A stretch of DNA of 6,126 nt. Source: Bacteroidota bacterium (GTDB lineage: Bacteria > Bacteroidota > Bacteroidia > CAMBQF01). The position numbers and the translations under genes were made by a program. Below the pieces are notes generated by a model. It was not told where the DNA came from and searched no databases. It was given only the letters and a program-made list of their open reading frames with translations. The stretch is from assembly GCA_027483285.1 (NCBI GenBank), contig JAIXUZ010000063.1:1-6126 (forward strand), written 5' to 3'. The first letter of the stretch is position 1; every line of letters begins with the position of its first letter. Shown here piece by piece: positions 5,229 through 6,126 of the stretch.

Positions 5229-6126
5229 ATGAAGAATACCGTATTAGTACGCTTTTTAACCATTGGTGCTTTGGCACTTAGTTTAAGTTTCCAGTCGTGT
5301 AAGGATGACGAAGTAGACAATACCCCCGGTGCGAAGAACTACGCCAATGGGGTCTTTATTACCAACGAAGGCCCTTTTCAATCGGGTAATGGTAGCGTAG
5401 CCTTTTGGAGCCGCGACAACCAAACCAAAGACACCGATATATACAATGCCGTAAACGGTGTTCCGCTGGGTAATATTGTACAGTCTATAAGCGTAAGCTA
5501 TGGCAAGGCTTATGTTGTGGTAAACAACGCCAACAAAGTAGTTGTGGCCGATGCTAAAACCTTTGAAGCCAAAGGCACTATTGACAACCTGGCACTGCCC
5601 CGTTTTTTTGTGGGCGTTAGCGAAACCAAGGGCTACATTAGCGAGTGGGTAAGCTTTAGCGGCCAGGGCCGTGTGTCGGTAGTAGACTTAACTACCAACA
5701 CCGTTACCAGCACCATTACCGTTGGAGTATTGCCAGAGAAGATGGTATACCTGGGCAACAAGCTGTTTGTAGCCAACTCTAACGACTCTACCGTATCGGT
5801 TATTAATACCCAAACCGACCAACTGGAAAGCACCATTACCGTTGGCGACTGGCCAAGCGGTATAGAGGCCGACCAAAACGGCAACCTATGGGTGCTTTGT
5901 GGGGGTGTTCCATCGTGGACGGGTAGCACGGCTACATCGCCTGAGCTGGTTAAGTTTAACCCGGCATCGCCATCTTTCCAAACTACATTCAGCTTTAACA
6001 CACCTGATAATAACCCATCACGACTGACTATTAACGGCACGCGCGACAAGCTGTACTACCTATACAGTGGTGGTGTGTATGAGTTTCCTATCAACGCTTC
6101 GGCCCTTAGCAGCAGCCCTGTTATCA
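5229..6126 (+). CDS. btuG: BtuG-like surface beta-propeller lipoprotein (3' end outside window)
   Basis: The first 299 codons are present and the rest lies beyond the window. BtuG proteins of gut Bacteroides are surface lipoproteins with a seven-bladed propeller that bind B12 extremely tightly and pass it to BtuB. Here the signal peptide ends in a lipobox with Cys24 (LSFQSC). It is followed by KDDE, which fits the K(D/E)2 export signal that sends Bacteroidota lipoproteins to the cell surface. The NEGPFQSGNGSVAFW motif (46-60) is typical of this YncE/DUF5074-like family. Propeller blades are visible as VSVVDLTTNTVTSTITVG (149-166) and VSVINTQTDQLESTITVG (189-206), exactly 40 residues apart. 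The gene starts 4 nt after the btuB stop, so the two are cotranscribed under the B12 riboswitch. The BtuG assignment combines family resemblance and context; another propeller-type accessory is possible. Confidence 0.85.
   Translation, partial: MKNTVLVRFLTIGALALSLSFQSCKDDEVDNTPGAKNYANGVFITNEGPFQSGNGSVAFWSRDNQTKDTDIYNAVNGVPLGNIVQSISVSYGKAYVVVNNANKVVVADAKTFEAKGTIDNLALPRFFVGVSETKGYISEWVSFSGQGRVSVVDLTTNTVTSTITVGVLPEKMVYLGNKLFVANSNDSTVSVINTQTDQLESTITVGDWPSGIEADQNGNLWVLCGGVPSWTGSTATSPELVKFNPASPSFQTTFSFNTPDNNPSRLTINGTRDKLYYLYSGGVYEFPINASALSSSPVI

Noticed and set aside
5633..6049. Minus-strand open frames of 138 and 62 codons inside the propeller gene (5633-6049, 5688-5876)
   Set aside because: They are shadows of a repetitive beta-propeller coding sequence, and their products are Val/Leu/Ser-rich without motifs.
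1..6126. Search by eye for CRISPR arrays, insertion sequences, tRNAs and integrase or attachment sites
   Set aside because: No regularly spaced repeats, transposase motifs, terminal inverted repeats or tRNA-like cloverleaf were seen.

Overview
The window looks like chromosomal DNA of a member of the Bacteroidota. The evidence is two TATATTTG promoter elements fitting the phylum's TAnnTTTG -10 consensus, mostly weak ribosome binding sites, a TonB receptor paired with a beta-propeller lipoprotein, and a lipoprotein with an acidic surface-export signal after its cysteine. Order or genus cannot be fixed from this stretch; a Chitinophagales/Sphingobacteriales-type relative is only a guess.

Layout. 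(1) 1-458, minus strand: the N-terminal 152 codons of cobalamin-dependent methionine synthase (metH), with a TTG start behind a perfect Shine-Dalgarno sequence. (2) 459-896: the metH leader and promoter, holding a clear SAM-I (S-box) riboswitch at 581-696 on the minus strand, a -10 element at 715-722 and an 11-bp direct repeat further upstream. The rest is AT-rich divergent intergenic DNA. (3) 897-2522, plus strand: an unrecognised 541-residue lipoprotein with a beta-sandwich-like N-terminal domain and a degenerate TonB_C-like segment. (4) 2579-2894: two tandem small ORFs 4 nt apart, a 32-residue single-span membrane peptide and a 70-residue peptide with 15 Lys/Arg and no Asp/Glu. A strong intrinsic terminator at 2947-2975 follows. 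(5) 3063-3286: a -10 element, a cobalamin (B12) riboswitch and a hairpin next to the start codon. (6) 3287-5224: a BtuB-type TonB-dependent outer-membrane receptor. (7) 5229-end: the first 299 codons of a BtuG-like beta-propeller lipoprotein, 4 nt after the receptor gene.

How it fits together. The right part is a B12-repressed btuB-btuG uptake operon: a surface lipoprotein that captures corrinoid and hands it to a TonB-driven pore. The left part is an enzyme that uses B12 (as methylcobalamin) to make methionine, itself repressed by SAM. Cofactor import and cofactor use therefore lie within 3 kb, each under the riboswitch for its own end product. The lipoprotein and small ORFs between them have no evident link to B12. 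The riboswitch, receptor and propeller genes are known families. The least explained parts are the acid-free small ORF and the central lipoprotein.
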